From: Amborella trichopoda
Lineage: Eukaryota; Streptophyta; Magnoliopsida; Amborellales; Amborellaceae
DNA: 64,000 nucleotides
Assembly (NCBI RefSeq): GCF_000471905.2
Contig: NW_006497600.1
Location: 617,024 to 681,023, forward strand
Reading direction: 5' to 3'
Positions 33,790-47,400 of the stretch are shown in pieces (the first letter of the stretch is position 1; each line of letters starts with the position of its first letter). Below the pieces are notes generated by a model. That model saw nothing but the letters and a program-made list of their open reading frames with translations. It was not told the origin of the DNA and ran no database searches. The position numbers and the translations under genes are program-made.

Positions 33790-34065
33790 TCATGCAGGCG
33801 TATTTGCACTACGTTGGAATGAGTATATGGCTTTGGTATCAGGAATTCAGCTTGTTAAAGAGCTTAAAGTTCTTAAGATAGAGATTCAGAGTGATTCCAA
33901 GTTGTAACTCCTTATATGGAACTAGTGTTCCTCTTGCCATTTTCGCACTCGTGATTATAACTGCCTTTGTTATCTTTAGAATGTGCATTGGATCATGAAT
34001 TATGTTTTTTTAGAAACAAACCATGTTGCTGATGTATTAGCAAGCTATGGCATGTGATGCTCGTA
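33790..34065 (+). pseudogene. RNase H domain remnant of an L1-type LINE
   Basis: Translated in shifting frames the stretch gives GIQLVKELKVLKIEIQSDSK and later FRNKPCC/ETNHVADVLASYGM-like residues, the start and end of the plant RVT_3 RNase H domain that sits at the C-terminus of many LINEs. A stop after SDSK and frame shifts show decay. Confidence 0.6.
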
Positions 34066-34159
34066 GGCTACAATTTGGGGTTATTGCCCATCAAATTTTT
34101 TGGCTTGTTTTTTAATTTCTGATGCTGCAAATATTATCTTTCTAAAGGCCCCTTGATTT

Positions 34160-34560
34160 ATTTTTTGTCATCATCATTATCATAGCATTTTTCCAACTAT
34201 TTGAGGTTCGTTACACTTTGCCATCGTGCTATATCAAGGGCCATACCCTCGTGAGGCCATAATTCCTCATATCTTTTATCACTATTTCCAACTATATCCT
34301 TTTGGGCCTACCCTACTTTTTTTTTAGCCTTCAACTTGAACTAACTTGCACCTCTTAAAAGGTGGAGTATTCAGTTTGCATTGCATGTGGCCAATCTACC
34401 TAAGTTACTTTCTCTCAGTCTACCTAAGTTACTTTATTTTATCTTAACGTTTATTGGAGCCGCACCTAAGTTCTTCATAACATATTTATTTTCAATTCTA
34501 TCCTTTTTTGTCTCGCATTCATTCATCTCAATATACTGATCTCGATCACACTCATACTAT
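34160..34560 (-). mobile_element. RTE-type LINE 3' end, minus strand
   Basis: The plus strand starts CATCATCATTATCATAGC, then CCAACTATTTGAGGTTCG and TATCAAGGGCCATACC; reversed, this is the C-terminal and tail region of an RTE element ending in an ATG microsatellite. A further part around 34370-34520 continues the same relic. Confidence 0.55.
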
Positions 34561-34752
34561 TAGTATGTTGTTCTTTTTTGTAAGAACTTTAAATAAATTA
34601 ATAAGACGGTTAGGTCCCCCACCTCGCTCATTTGCTTTAAAAAAAGAGAGGAAAAAAGACGAAAGGTGGACCCATCCAAGCCGTTTCTTTGGGACCCCAT
34701 GTAAAATGGCTATTTAGGATAACATGTGATGATCAAACGCATACTGAAATGT

Positions 34753-35177
34753 AGGGGTGGCAATGGACCCGACTAGAATGGGGAACTAACGGTTATACCT
34801 GACCTTGGGTTCAAATTTTGGACCTGGATACTATTCCGGATCTGGGTCTAGCCGACCCGACCTATATGCGTAGTCATAGGATATATGATAACAATTGTGT
34901 ATCTTTAAGCACGCTAGGTGTTCTTATTGACACAACATTGGCTATATTTATAGTATTATTAGCAAAAAAAAAAGATCCTCATAATCATAAGGTATATAAT
35001 GGTAAAAAAAAGACAAAAAAAAGAGAAGAAGCTCATAGTCATAAGGTGGCAATGGATCTGACCGACCCGAGACCTGAGACTCGATAGGTTCGAGCACGAG
35101 ACCAAATTTTAGATCCGAATGCTATTCGGGTCCTGGTTCAGCCAGACTTGACCTGTACCCGACCTGCTGCCACCCCT
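34753..35177. mobile_element. GGTGGCA-family non-autonomous transposon with perfect 10-bp duplication
   Basis: It starts AGGGGTGGCAATGGACCCGA and ends CCCGACCTGCTGCCACCCCT. ACTGAAATGT flanks both sides exactly (34743-34752 and 35178-35187). A second GGTGGCAATGGATC block starts near 35046. The interior has ATACTATTCCGG and AATGCTATTCGGG. A 10-bp duplication is within the range of Mutator-like elements. The open frame at 34818-35087 has no known domain. Confidence 0.8.
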
Positions 35178-35434
35178 ACTGAAATGTTGTTTGATTTACT
35201 CAAAGTTCCAACTCATCAACGGGAAAACACATATATGCATGGAACCTGAGGGAGTAAAGGGACAGTAGACTCCATCAGGAGCTTAGTATCTTTTGGCACC
35301 CTCGAAGCGTTTGGAGCTCCCATACACAGGACGTGTGTATTACAAATTGCACTTTTGCAGTATATTCGCCCACACATGGACCTCCATAAAATAAAAAAAT
35401 CGAGAAGCCACGCTTGGACTGAACAAACGCCGCA

Positions 35435-38400
35435 ATGGCCCCCTTCTGCAACCACCACACTCATCTTACTTATTCTTTCCACCCACCATTTCCAAACCCT
35501 AACCCTCACCTTACTTCCTCACAGATACGCTTCTCAGTCCTTTCCAGAGCTCATTTTCCTTATAGGAAGCGGCTCTCTACTGACACTGTACACCAACAGC
35601 GGCATGGGAAAAGAAAAGGATATATCTTTGCTCAGAACTTTAATGAATTTGCTAGAGATGGAGGAACTACTGAGACTTCTCAACCTCCATTATCCTCAGT
35701 GAGTAACTTGTGAAATTCCATCATTTGGGTTGTCTTTCTTTTCTGATTTTCTCTATTTGGATTCTATTTGCTCCATACGCATTTTCTTTGAGCTCTTCAT
35801 TGGTCTGTATGTTTGGGTTTTTCTGTTTTTTGTGGTTTTTCTCTCTCTTTGAAGTCGAATTCCCTCCATTGCCTCATTTTCTCTGTGCTCCTAATTCGTA
35901 TATATTTACTTGCGATTTTTGGTTTTTCTGGGTCTTCTAACTTTGGATTTTATTTCCTCATGTCCCCGTTTTCTGTGAGCTCTTCTCTGGTAGTTCTATG
36001 GCTTGTGGGTTTATTGATTCGTTAGTTTATTGATTGAGGAAAAGAGCTTCTAGTTTCATGATTGTTCAGATAAGAAGGTGTCAAGATACTTCAAAACATG
36101 GGGTCTTTTATTTCCTGAATTAAACCTTGATTAGTGAAGTGAAATTTTTGTGGTGTTTTGTTAATTGATTCTTATGAAACCATTATTGTTCCTGCAATTT
36201 CTGTCTCTTGGAGTTTAAGAGACAAAACCATTGGTTTCTTCATCCGAATGGCTCTGAATTCTATCTTTTTTATTGTAGTAATTGGGAGTACTTCACCAAG
36301 ATGGTATTATCATGGATTCTCTATAACTGTGATATGAAGTAGTCAATATGTTTCCAATATCTATAATGGCTTCTTGGCTTGAATAGGTTTACTGAACTTC
36401 TGTGACAAAACTCCATCACTTGAAATGAAAACTTTGGTATCATGATATTATTCTTTTCATTCCTCAATTATATCTTTTAATCACATTTCTTCTTATAAAT
36501 AACACCGTTTGGCCACATTTCTTCCCATTGGCAACAAATGATACCATTTATTGTTTGAATTTCAGGATACAGATACATTTAGGAGCAGGAAAGGTAATGT
36601 CGAGGACGGTTATGTTGGTTTATTTATTCGGATGCTTGGGATGGACAATGATCCTCTAGATAGAGAACAGGCCATTAATGCTTTGTGGAGATATTCACAA
36701 GGGGGAAAGGAGAGCATTGATGAGATTGTGAAATTCCCTGGTTGCGTTAACCTCACGATTATCCTTCTGAAATCTGATCATGGCTCTGTGAGTGAAGCAG
36801 CAGCAGGACTTTTAAGAACCATATCTTCTGTCAATATATACAGAGCTTCAGTTGCAGAAGCAGGAGCAATAGAAGAAATAAATGGTCTCCTTAGTAGGCC
36901 CAATCTTCCTGGAGAGGTATTCATGAGCCATGGAATATTGGGCGTTCCAATTTTGTCAATTTTAATATATTGGCTGTTGATAAAAAATGGTGCATTGACT
37001 GTTTATTATATGATGTTCGTTACATATTGTTGCCATATTGGTTATTTGGTGCAGGTTAAGGAACAATGTGTATGCACTTTATGGAATTTATCTGTTGATG
37101 AGAAGATCAGGGTGAAGATGGCAAAAGTTGATTTTCTTCTTCCAAAACTTGTTAGGTTTCTTGGTGACGAGGATATCAAAGTTAGGGAGGCAGCAGGAGG
37201 TGTATTAGCAAATCTAGCCCTAAGTCCATCTAGTCATGAAATTATGGTAGAGGCTGGTGTCATTCCCAAGCTGGTGAGTGCTTAATCATAAATACTTTTC
37301 TTCACGGGTATAAATCCATAACTATTGCTTTTAAAAACTTGTCAAAAAACAAATCATGCATTAATAGATTTCTCATTGCACTGTTAAGAAATTTCTAGTT
37401 GCACATTTCTTCAAAAAAAACAAAAATGCTAGTGGCACACTTCATGAATAATCAAGTTCAGGTGGAGCTCTCCTGTGAAGGGACCTACTCACTGTATAAT
37501 GGTGACATCTTTCTCTCCAATTGGAAAAGGGATTGTTGGATTGCATATTGTATGATTGTCCATCACATATACATAATAATAGCAAATAGGTTATAGATAA
37601 TTGTACTCAAGGTTTTAAAAAACGCTGTTGGGGGGAGGGGGGGGGTCTGGGGTGCCCAGCGCTTAGGCAGCCGCCTGGACCCTCAAGCGCCCAGAGATGT
37701 GAGATATACACATATATGCATATATGTTCGTTTGGTATATTCCTATATATATTTTGTTAAATATGTATATTTATGCATTTATATTTAATCTTGGTAACTT
37801 TTTATATAAATATATGCATGTGAATGTTGAAACACGTTCAAATCACTAAAAATTTGCTTCTTTGAATAGCTAAAATAGTGGGGGCAAAAAAAAGAAACCC
37901 TAGTACATAGCGTATTAGTGATTTAGTTTCCGTAGTTCATAAACCATATCTGTAATGCATAATTTGTACTGTTGTACTCATAGACTCCAAATCTCCAATG
38001 AGACTAAATGACCAATATAAAATGATGTTATACAATAGATGCGATACAAATGAAAAAAAGAGGAGATACTTTAATTATTCACTGTTTTGGACGTTTTATC
38101 TTCAATTTTTTGGTTGTCTAGCAAGCTCAAAATCACCCTAAAAGTCTTCTAAGAACCTCATTTAGACCCTAAAATTGATTGCAATAAGATATGGTAAGGT
38201 TTTGAATGATTCTATTAATTTCTTGAAATTTTCTTGATTTTTAAAAATTTTGGGTGTTTCTAGGGCATAGGACAAGTTTTTTTTTTTTTCTTCTAATTTG
38301 GGGTGTTAGAATATTCCCTTTTCATGGAACAAAATGACCCAAATGGCCCACAAAAAAAAATTCTCCCTCCTCTTTTATGTAATAAAAAGAGCTTAATTGT

Positions 38401-41400
38401 GTAGAAATAATCCATTCAAACTTGGCCTAAACCTTCCCCACTGAATTTGCTTCCCATATGGCATGAATGCCCTTTAGTACATTTATTTTATTACTCTATT
38501 CCATTAGAAAAGTTCAACATCTCAGAGAAAATGCATGCTAGTCTCCAAGGCGGAATGCTCTTTCATAAGCCATTGAGTCAGGTTATAATACAAGGTATGG
38601 AGAATTTTCCTGCCTCAATGCAAATACCCACCCTTGAGTCCTCGCTTGCTTCCTGTAAAGAACATGGATCTGCATTTCCTTGGACCATATAGGCGGTCAT
38701 CAGGACAGAAATAGTTAAAAAATCTTATAGTTGATTTGCCTCTATCTAAGTGACTGCTTCATGTAATTGCCAATTCCTCCTTTATGGGATCATCATGGAT
38801 TCATATATTTATTGACAATTGGATTTCTCAATTGTTTTTTGAAGCTTTAGGAAAGGTCTAATAAGGGTGAGGACCTTAAGCTTTCTCTTAACCCATCCAT
38901 AGCCTGGGTAAAGGATGTGGGTCGTGTTAGATAGGCAGCGCATAAAATCTAGCCACATCTTATCATGAACCCTAAGCCAACCCCAAATAATTGGGATAAG
39001 GCTTGAATGATGATGATGATTTTGAAGCTTTTTCAAGTTTTGGAAGATTTCATCATTGTTTTTAATCATGTAAAGCCAAGTTGTTGAATGTCTTGCACTG
39101 TGATGATTAGCAGTTCCTGGTATGCTTGGCACCTATGGAGAAGATTCCTCCAAGTTGTTAATAATAAACATTAACCCTATCATGATTGTACCAGATTTTT
39201 CATGCGATAATGTGCACACCCAATAAGATTTTGATATAAGTCCCAATAGTTTGAAGTTACCATGGCCCTCAGAAGCTTGTTATTTTCATTTGCGAAAACC
39301 ATGGAGATAATATAGGGGATGCAATTAAGAAGGGGATTTGTCCTTTCAGTTTGGAAATCCCAACAAGGGTGAACTTTTGATGTTCATGTTCTGCAGGAAC
39401 ATTAAAAGATAACTTCTATATTGATTTGGATTTTTTTTGGAGGAGATAGTTTTGAAGTGGCTCCTCTAAAGTAAGAATTGATTTGCAGCTCCATAACCGC
39501 TCCAAATTCCATAGATCTAGTGTCCATTCAAATGGACTCATACATCTGATTCTGAGAGGCAAAAAATTTGCATCATTTTTGGAGCTCATAATATTCTTTT
39601 TTGAGAAGATCGTTTTGGATTGGAGGAAACTGATTTGGAATTTCTTCCTGTCCCTCACCTACTCAAAAATGGTTTTTGAGGTGGGGGAACATCAACTTAG
39701 TGCTCTTCTAGGAACATTTAAAATTTTCCTATCAAAGAAATACTTGCTAAAATTTTGGTAAGTTTGGTCATCATCATCATCGTCATCCTCCTCCGAGCAT
39801 TATCTCAACTATTTGGGGTCAGCCACATGAATCATGTTCTGCCATTCTGCTCTATCAAGGGCTATACCTTTAGTTAGACCATAGCGCATCGCTTATAGGG
39901 AATACCCTAGCACGAGCATATAACATTGGGTCAACATACATGATAAGGACGTGGCAAAAGTTTTCACTGGCTGCCAACCTAACACAACCCTCATCCTTTC
40001 TCATCTGGACTTAGGGCTTGCCATGCCAGAGTTATTTTGGTAAGTTAAGTAACTTGTGTTAAATGCATACTTTTCCATTTTGATATAACTTAATCTAAAA
40101 GGTGATATGGGTAAAGTGACATTTTAGTTTAATAATAAAATTTGCCTTTCACAGCAACCAGTGATGGTGACACTTGCTTCATATGTTGAACTTTTCAATT
40201 CTATTTTACAATCAAAACAAGCAATGTAATTATCATACTTTTATTTTGGTATCATATCTTTACCAACATATTTGTTTTCAACTAAAATAAAAATTTTGTT
40301 TTCTAAAAAATAATATAATAATGTAAATGTTAAATTTTGGTTTCCCAATAGAGAAGAGCTTACGGATATTATTTTTCTTGAAAATAAATGGAAACGACTC
40401 TTGAGATAATATTGCTGTAAAACTCTCAGTTGTTAATAACCCGATATCTCTGTTTTTCAAAAAAAAAGAAAAAAAAAGAAGAAGAAAAAGAAAACATGAT
40501 ATTTCTATTTGTTATCAAGCACCGTAGAATTTAAAAGCCATGAATTAATTATGATATTGTTGTCCTTCTAGTCTTCATAGCTAGGAGAACTAGCTCCCAT
40601 TGACATACGCAAGTTCATATTACCTCTCTAGCAGATGAATATGATGCTTACTTGAGAGGACCCTGGTCATTTGCTTGACCATCAAGTGATGAAATAACAT
40701 TTATTTTCACTATTCTCAATTTCGTCCCTGCATATCAGTTTATGGACATTGGCAGCGGGTTTATCTAGTAGAGCACTTACAGACCTGTGAATTGAATATT
40801 GTGGAGCTATCTCTATTGTGTTTCTCCTTTGAGCTTCATATTTTTTATAACTTTTAGTGAACTTAATAGATGGCTATGAAATTTTGAATCAATGGTCAAT
40901 GAAATCATTGTGTTGCAGCTAAGACAGCAACATAGTTGTTGGGTTTCACATGGTAGAGGACCATGGACTAAATATTCTCATGTTTAAGCCTTATAAAAGG
41001 GCATGTAGCTCCAACCTTGGATCTAATGGCTCTGGAGCTTTGGGGCATGAACAGAAAAATGAGTGCATGACTACATATTGTTTTTAGTTTTACCAATTAA
41101 GTCATGAGTCCTCAAAACATTTCTGGCTATAAACTTCTGTTTCTTATATTTCAACGCAAGTGATTCAAATAATTGTTTCTCTTTACCAGAAAGAGATATT
41201 ATTGTTTTTGCTTCATAATTGAATTATTTCATTAATATTAAATTCCATTGTATACTTGTAATAGTTCTCCTTTTTAATATGTTTTTTCCATGAAGTTTGT
41301 TGATGCCGGTGTTATTTGCAGGCAGAGATCTTAAAAAACAAAGAAGAAGAATCAAAGACCATTAAAAAGGAAGCAAGGAATGTATTGCTGGAACTGGCTA

Positions 41401-44400
41401 ACGATGAATACTACAGAATACTTATTGTAGAAGAAGGATTTGTCCTTGTCCCAATTGTTGGGGCAGATGCCTATAAGTCCTTTAGTTCTCCTTCTCATTC
41501 TTGGCCTACTTTACCAGATGGAACCGAGATCAAAAGGGATCCTTCAACCCCTTCCAAATATGGTGCGGGGGAACTTTTATTGGGTCTCAATATTAAAGAT
41601 AAAAACATCAATTTAGAAGAAGGAAAGGTGGATGCTATAGTGGGGCGGTCCCAGCAGCAATTCCTTGCACGAATTGGTGCTATAGAAATGGAAGAGGGAA
41701 TAAAACTTGATCCTGGAGCAGCTCCACATCCGCGATTCACTCTTTTGCCATGGAGGGATGGGGTTGCTCGCTTGGTTTTGATACTTGGGCTTGAAGATGT
41801 GTCAGTTATCGAAAAAGCTGCACACTCAATTGCTGTTTCTTGTATCAATGAGCACATTAGGCTTTTGTTCAAAGAAGCAGGAGCAATAAAACGCTTGGTA
41901 TGCTTGCTAGCTCATGATAATGATGCTGTTAGATTTGCTTCAGCTCATGCATTGGATAGGCTCTCTATCAGGTAATGTTTGTTCTTTTGAATATATTAGG
42001 TAATACAAAATAATATTTGTTTGGGGGAGATATAGGATTATGGAAAACCATACTCCCTTGATGTGGCCATTGCCTATGAATTGATGGATGGTTATGAAAG
42101 AGTGTGGGACCTACCATTGGGGTTACGTTCATCGTTTCATTGGACAGTGATGACCCCAATGTATGACAGTTTTATATGGTCCATTAATTTTTATAGTTTC
42201 CCCTGTTTTTTTTTAAAATCATGTGGTTTGGATTAATTACCTTTTATATATTGTGCACATTAGTAGTGTTTGAAAGTGTGATTGTATTCTGATTTCATTT
42301 AATCTGTAATAGATTAGTGCAAAAATTTATTAGGCTTCATTTGCCAATTTCCCCCTTTTATTCAATTAACCCTGCACTTTGTTGTAAATAGTATAAGTAG
42401 AAAAGAGAATACCTCATAAGCTTTTTTCTTTTGTATTGTAAAGCACAGGATGGGATTGGTGTTTACAATACTGCCCATCTGTAAAAGGTTGCTGGGAAAT
42501 TGTGGTCCATTGACCACCAACACATTCTTAACCATATTGGGCTTTTACTGCATTAAAACCCTTTTTGAAATGCACTATTGGTCTCTGACAATAATCTCTA
42601 TAACTTATTGCTCACGCTATGCTGTCTTTGGTTGTGGAACAGTTATAATGTTTCCCGGATAATTGAATCACATGGTGTTGTGGATCCTCTGTTGGATATT
42701 TTAAAGGACGTAAATACATCGCAAAGTCTTATTGAGAAGGTTTTAATCCACTGTGGTTCTCCCTCAGAATTGGGCTGTGTATTGTTGGCATGATTGTCGT
42801 ACTTTTCAATTTGTGCTGACTTGAGAGGAAATGTAATTGCAAATGCAGGCTATGAGCATACTCTCTTGGATTTCCAATCCTGATGAAGAAATGATGAATA
42901 CAGTGAGTGAAATGTTTATAGATTTCTGTCTTTTTTGGTGTTTATTAAGTGCATTTTGTGATCGTAAATTGGTTAACTCTTTCAGATTCAAGGTTCTCTG
43001 GACCAAAGTTCTGAGTTCATAGCTGGACTAGAAGGAGCTTTAAGTGAACCATCAGAATTGAAAGAAACCACCACTAGGTTTGTATTTTTGAGTCTTAGCA
43101 AAGCTTGGCATTATTGTTTGTTCCCAATCCTTGTAGAGTTTAGGATTAAGTCCACAGACTTTGAAATAGCAAGTATGCTGATCAAGTGAATTGTATGTAA
43201 GAAAATTGTTTTTATTGTCATTTCCTAGTTAACCACTTATAGAAACATTCTTGGACTTCCTACTGATGAACTTAGAAGCTTCATAGGCATGTGCTGTAAA
43301 TTCTAAGTTGAAGAATACTCTTTCCAAGGGACTATGAGACAAACAATAGGCCTTTGGGTCATTATTATCTATTGACAAGTTGGACAGATGGACTAGCGGG
43401 ACTCACCATTGAGCTTGTGCCTAATTTAGGTGGGCTCCCTATCTCTCCATCGCCATTATCATCAAACAGTGCTGATCCCAATAAAATATTAATTTTCTGT
43501 TGCCCATGAATGTTATATTTCATCAAACAATGGTGACCTCTATAGAATATTATGATTACTTTCCAAACTTAAGTTGATAAACTAGTTGTAATTCGCCCTC
43601 CTTGGATAGATAACGGCAGTGTTACCCTGACACTTCGGGTTTTCTTTTGTATCACTTGTCGAGTGTCAAGACACTTTGACACAGGACTGACGTGCGCCCT
43701 GTACTTGTCAGGAAATATTTGTTGTGGGCACTTTGTATCAACACGGTAAATAGATTTGTCTCAACAATAGATGCACCGTATCCCAATAAAGGGGGGACAA
43801 GTTCTTTTCCTTTTCGTTCATGGGTTTTGAGTCCATGACATTTTATTTTGGCGTTAAAGATATTAAGCACTCCGCCTTCTGCTGCACTTCTGACTTGCAA
43901 CCTACAAATATAATATATATCCTAGACAAAAAGTAAGAGATAAGTTACCCGTGAATCACACAGGATTCCTAAGACAAACATCATTAATTGAACATACTTA
44001 TTTTAGTGTAGCACTTCTGGCATGGGATTCCCAAGAAAATTGAACACCGTTATTTTAGTCATATGAGAGTCGAAAATAAAAAAACACAACCAAATTTTCC
44101 ATATGTTTATCCTATTCATATGTTATTATCATGTGCTAATATTTTCTCTCATGCTATATCAAAGAAATATGGTTCTACAAAAACTAAGATGTTAGCATAG
44201 TCCCGTGGGGGCTGAAAGTACCTTTTTTTTTTAAAATTTAAATATGGTTTATAATCTATTTTTTTAAATAACAATTACTCTCTAAGAGATTTGAGCTTTG
44301 TACTGATAAATGTACATCTATAAATAATGCTATAAACAATATTTCAGAGAGATTGAAGCTAGAAGAAGCAAGAGAGAGTGGTTGGATTTCCCCTCCCCCT

Positions 44401-47400
44401 CTTCCTTTAGGCAGATGGATATTCCATCGAATTCTGGGGGCAAAGAAAATACATTTTCTCTAATGAAAAATGGCTCTCTGCCCATGCATAAGTAAGAATA
44501 TCATTAAGTAGAATTTCGGTCTTTAATACCAAAAAAAAAAAGAAGAAAAGAAAAAGAGACCCTGGGCCTTTATCTCATCATCATCAGAACAAAAAAAAAA
44601 AAGAGTTTGGCTGTTGCTACAAAGAAATGTTTTAAACCAGGACTCACTCTGGGACTCAGCGAGTGCTGTGGTGAGACAGCTTGGGCAGTCCATACTGAAC
44701 TTGCCAAGAAATGTTTTAAAACCAGGACTCACTCCAGGACTCAGCGAGTGCTGTGGCGAGACAGCTTGGACAGTCCATACTGAACTTGCCAAGTCCTGCT
44801 TATTCAACAAAATAAGAAAATTAAAAAATAAGGAAATATCATAAAATATTGTGAAAACTATATACAAAATGAAACTTGATGAAAAGTTAATTCCCATATG
44901 TACATAGGGGTGCTTCCTTATGTTTGGCATACACTTCGACCAAACTGTAGTTCAAAAATAAAACTCATTTGAGTCCAAGATTTTTAATGTCATATTTGTT
45001 GAATGTATGCTTTGGATTTGATGAGGATAAGAGAATGTGTTTATTTGCAGACTTGGTAGAAGTATTTTGGTTAATAAATTTTTATTCTATCCTTTTGAAT
45101 TTTATTTGCAGACTTGGTTGCTATTTTGTAGGGAAAAGATTTTAAAATCTGGTGTTATTCCTCACATTATTGAAACTATGAAGTCATCAACTCCAGCCTT
45201 GCAACAGAAAGCTGCTTGTATTCTTGAGAACATAGCAATTAATGAACATTATGCAACTGCAATCACTGGAGAGGGAGTTGCTTCTGGGCTGGAACATTGT
45301 TTTCGACTAAAATGCAAAGATGGTATGTGGGATATACATATCTTGTTGTATAAAGTATTACATACTCCAATTACTATGACTTGTAGTTAGAGATTAATTT
45401 TGCCCAGGCTTACATCCTGTAAGCCCCAGAGTTGTTAATATGCAGCCATTACCTGCTGCAAGGGACAATGGATAGAGTGGTTGAATACCATATGCCACAG
45501 TTTATTAGACTGAAATGCATTCTCCATTGTGCTTGGCATTGGTTTACTGGGTCTGTTTTTCCATTATAGGGGTCTATCCTTGAGTGTAATGGATCTATAT
45601 TGGTCCCTCATTGTGTTAGTACATTAATATGATATAAAGGAAAGAAGGAATTCTCCAAAATTGTGATGTTATGTAGTGGCATTTTAGTGAATTATGTACG
45701 TAGAGTTGTCTCGTTGAGTGTTATTCAGCTAAATCTGAAGTCTGAGTATTTGCCTCAAGTAAATTGCAACATAGTTGCATGGCATGTCATTTCTTATATG
45801 CCTCTTGCATCATTTGTTTGTTTTGACTTGGTTTCATACTTTTCCTATAAGGATGCTCTCAGATCCTCTTACACATACAAAAACATAAATGCCTAAACAA
45901 GTATGTAGCATGAAGCACCAACCTAGATAGTCTACTCATTCTCAATATTGTTTTAAGAGTGACCACAACCATAACTTGGTTTAGATTGCGGACTACAGGT
46001 GACTAGAGCAAAATATGCATATCTATTCAGAGAGAAGCGGAAACTATCTTCTTTATATATCATACTTGATGTTCTTGTTTGCTTATGGACAAGAAACTTC
46101 ATTTAGCTTTCATCAACTAATTAAGGCTTTGGATTATTTACCCCAAGAAAAAAACTAATTAAGGCTTTGGACTTCAAGATTCATCAAAGTTTCCCCCAAT
46201 TTCATTTCCTTAGCCATCCATCAACCACAAACTCTCTTTTGTTAACCATAATAGGATATGCCATGAGGCTTCCTTTGCTAGTGGGGTCAATTCCCTTCTC
46301 TTACATTCTCAGTGGAGCACATCATCATCAATAGTGCAGCAGAAAAGACGGCATGAGATCTCTTTCCTACTGTAAAACACAGGCTGGGAACAGTGTTTCC
46401 TATCCCTGCCAAATTGTAAAGGTAGGCAAGCTGTGGTCTATTAACAACCAACACATTCTTAAACATATTGAATCTCCATTGCATGGAACTCCTTACCAAA
46501 TGCAGTATAAGTACATGCTTTACATTGCATTTCTACCTTCCTATTTTGTTGCACGATCAATCTCATCAATTATCTATCATGGCTCTCTTTACAAAGAACA
46601 CTATTTTTTTACGGTCAGAAAATGAAGAGAATGAAGTGATTCAGCGAGAGTTGGATGCCATAGAAGCCGAAGAAGTTGGGCTGGCTGTTAGTGCAGCCTC
46701 ACGACTTTTGACAAGGTTATTGGCCTTTGAAGAATGCTGCCAAGCCATCGATTCCACACACTTCTTTCACATTCTTTGTCGAGTACTCAAATCTAACATC
46801 CCTCTTCGCGCAAAAGACTGGGTTGCAGCATGTCTTATAAAGCTTGAAACATTGGCTGGGCCCAGTGGGAATCTCGATTGCCCCATTGACATGGAGGTAC
46901 TCTCTCTCTCTCTATTCTTTCTATTTCTAAACCATAGGAGGTAAGATCAATTCATAAACATACTATATAATTCAATGGATAACTCATTGGGCTCATGAAC
47001 ATCCTGATGAAATGATGGGAGCCGCCATTCTTGTGATGCCCTGCTGTGGTGGGTTCCACACTCTTAATCGCTCTCTGTCAGATTATTATAACCCCCTGGA
47101 GGCTTCCACACGCATGCACATGCGCACACACACACACATACACACACATATATATATATACACCTTTGTATCTCAGAAATTGAGATCTCAGAAGGAATTG
47201 AAGTTAAATGAACATTATTGTGTTGTTATTTGTTTGTTTGCTTGTTTATTTCTCGTTGTTGTTGGTTTCTTCCCATTATGTTACATGTACAACCCACTCA
47301 TCTGTACTTGAAGATTATAATGCTCCTGTATTTACAAAACACAGTGATAACAATGATGCTCATACGTGTACCATCTATATTGACAGGTCACCCTTCACGA

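Larger units (their letters stand above)
37274..41321 (+). other. 4-kb intron 3 of the ARM gene, with LINE tails
   Basis: No exon is recognised inside. A patch at 37612-37690 (CGCTTAGGCAGCCGCCTGGAC) resembles ends of a common plant MITE. RTE-type LINE tails lie at 38870-39020 (plus) and about 39765-40030 (minus). Open frames at 38447 and 39483 lack any domain. Confidence 0.6.

Noticed and set aside
34818..35087. An 89-residue frame
   Set aside because: It lies inside a non-autonomous transposon and has no transposase-like motif.
41495..41872. A 125-residue minus-strand frame
   Set aside because: Antisense shadow of ARM exon 4.
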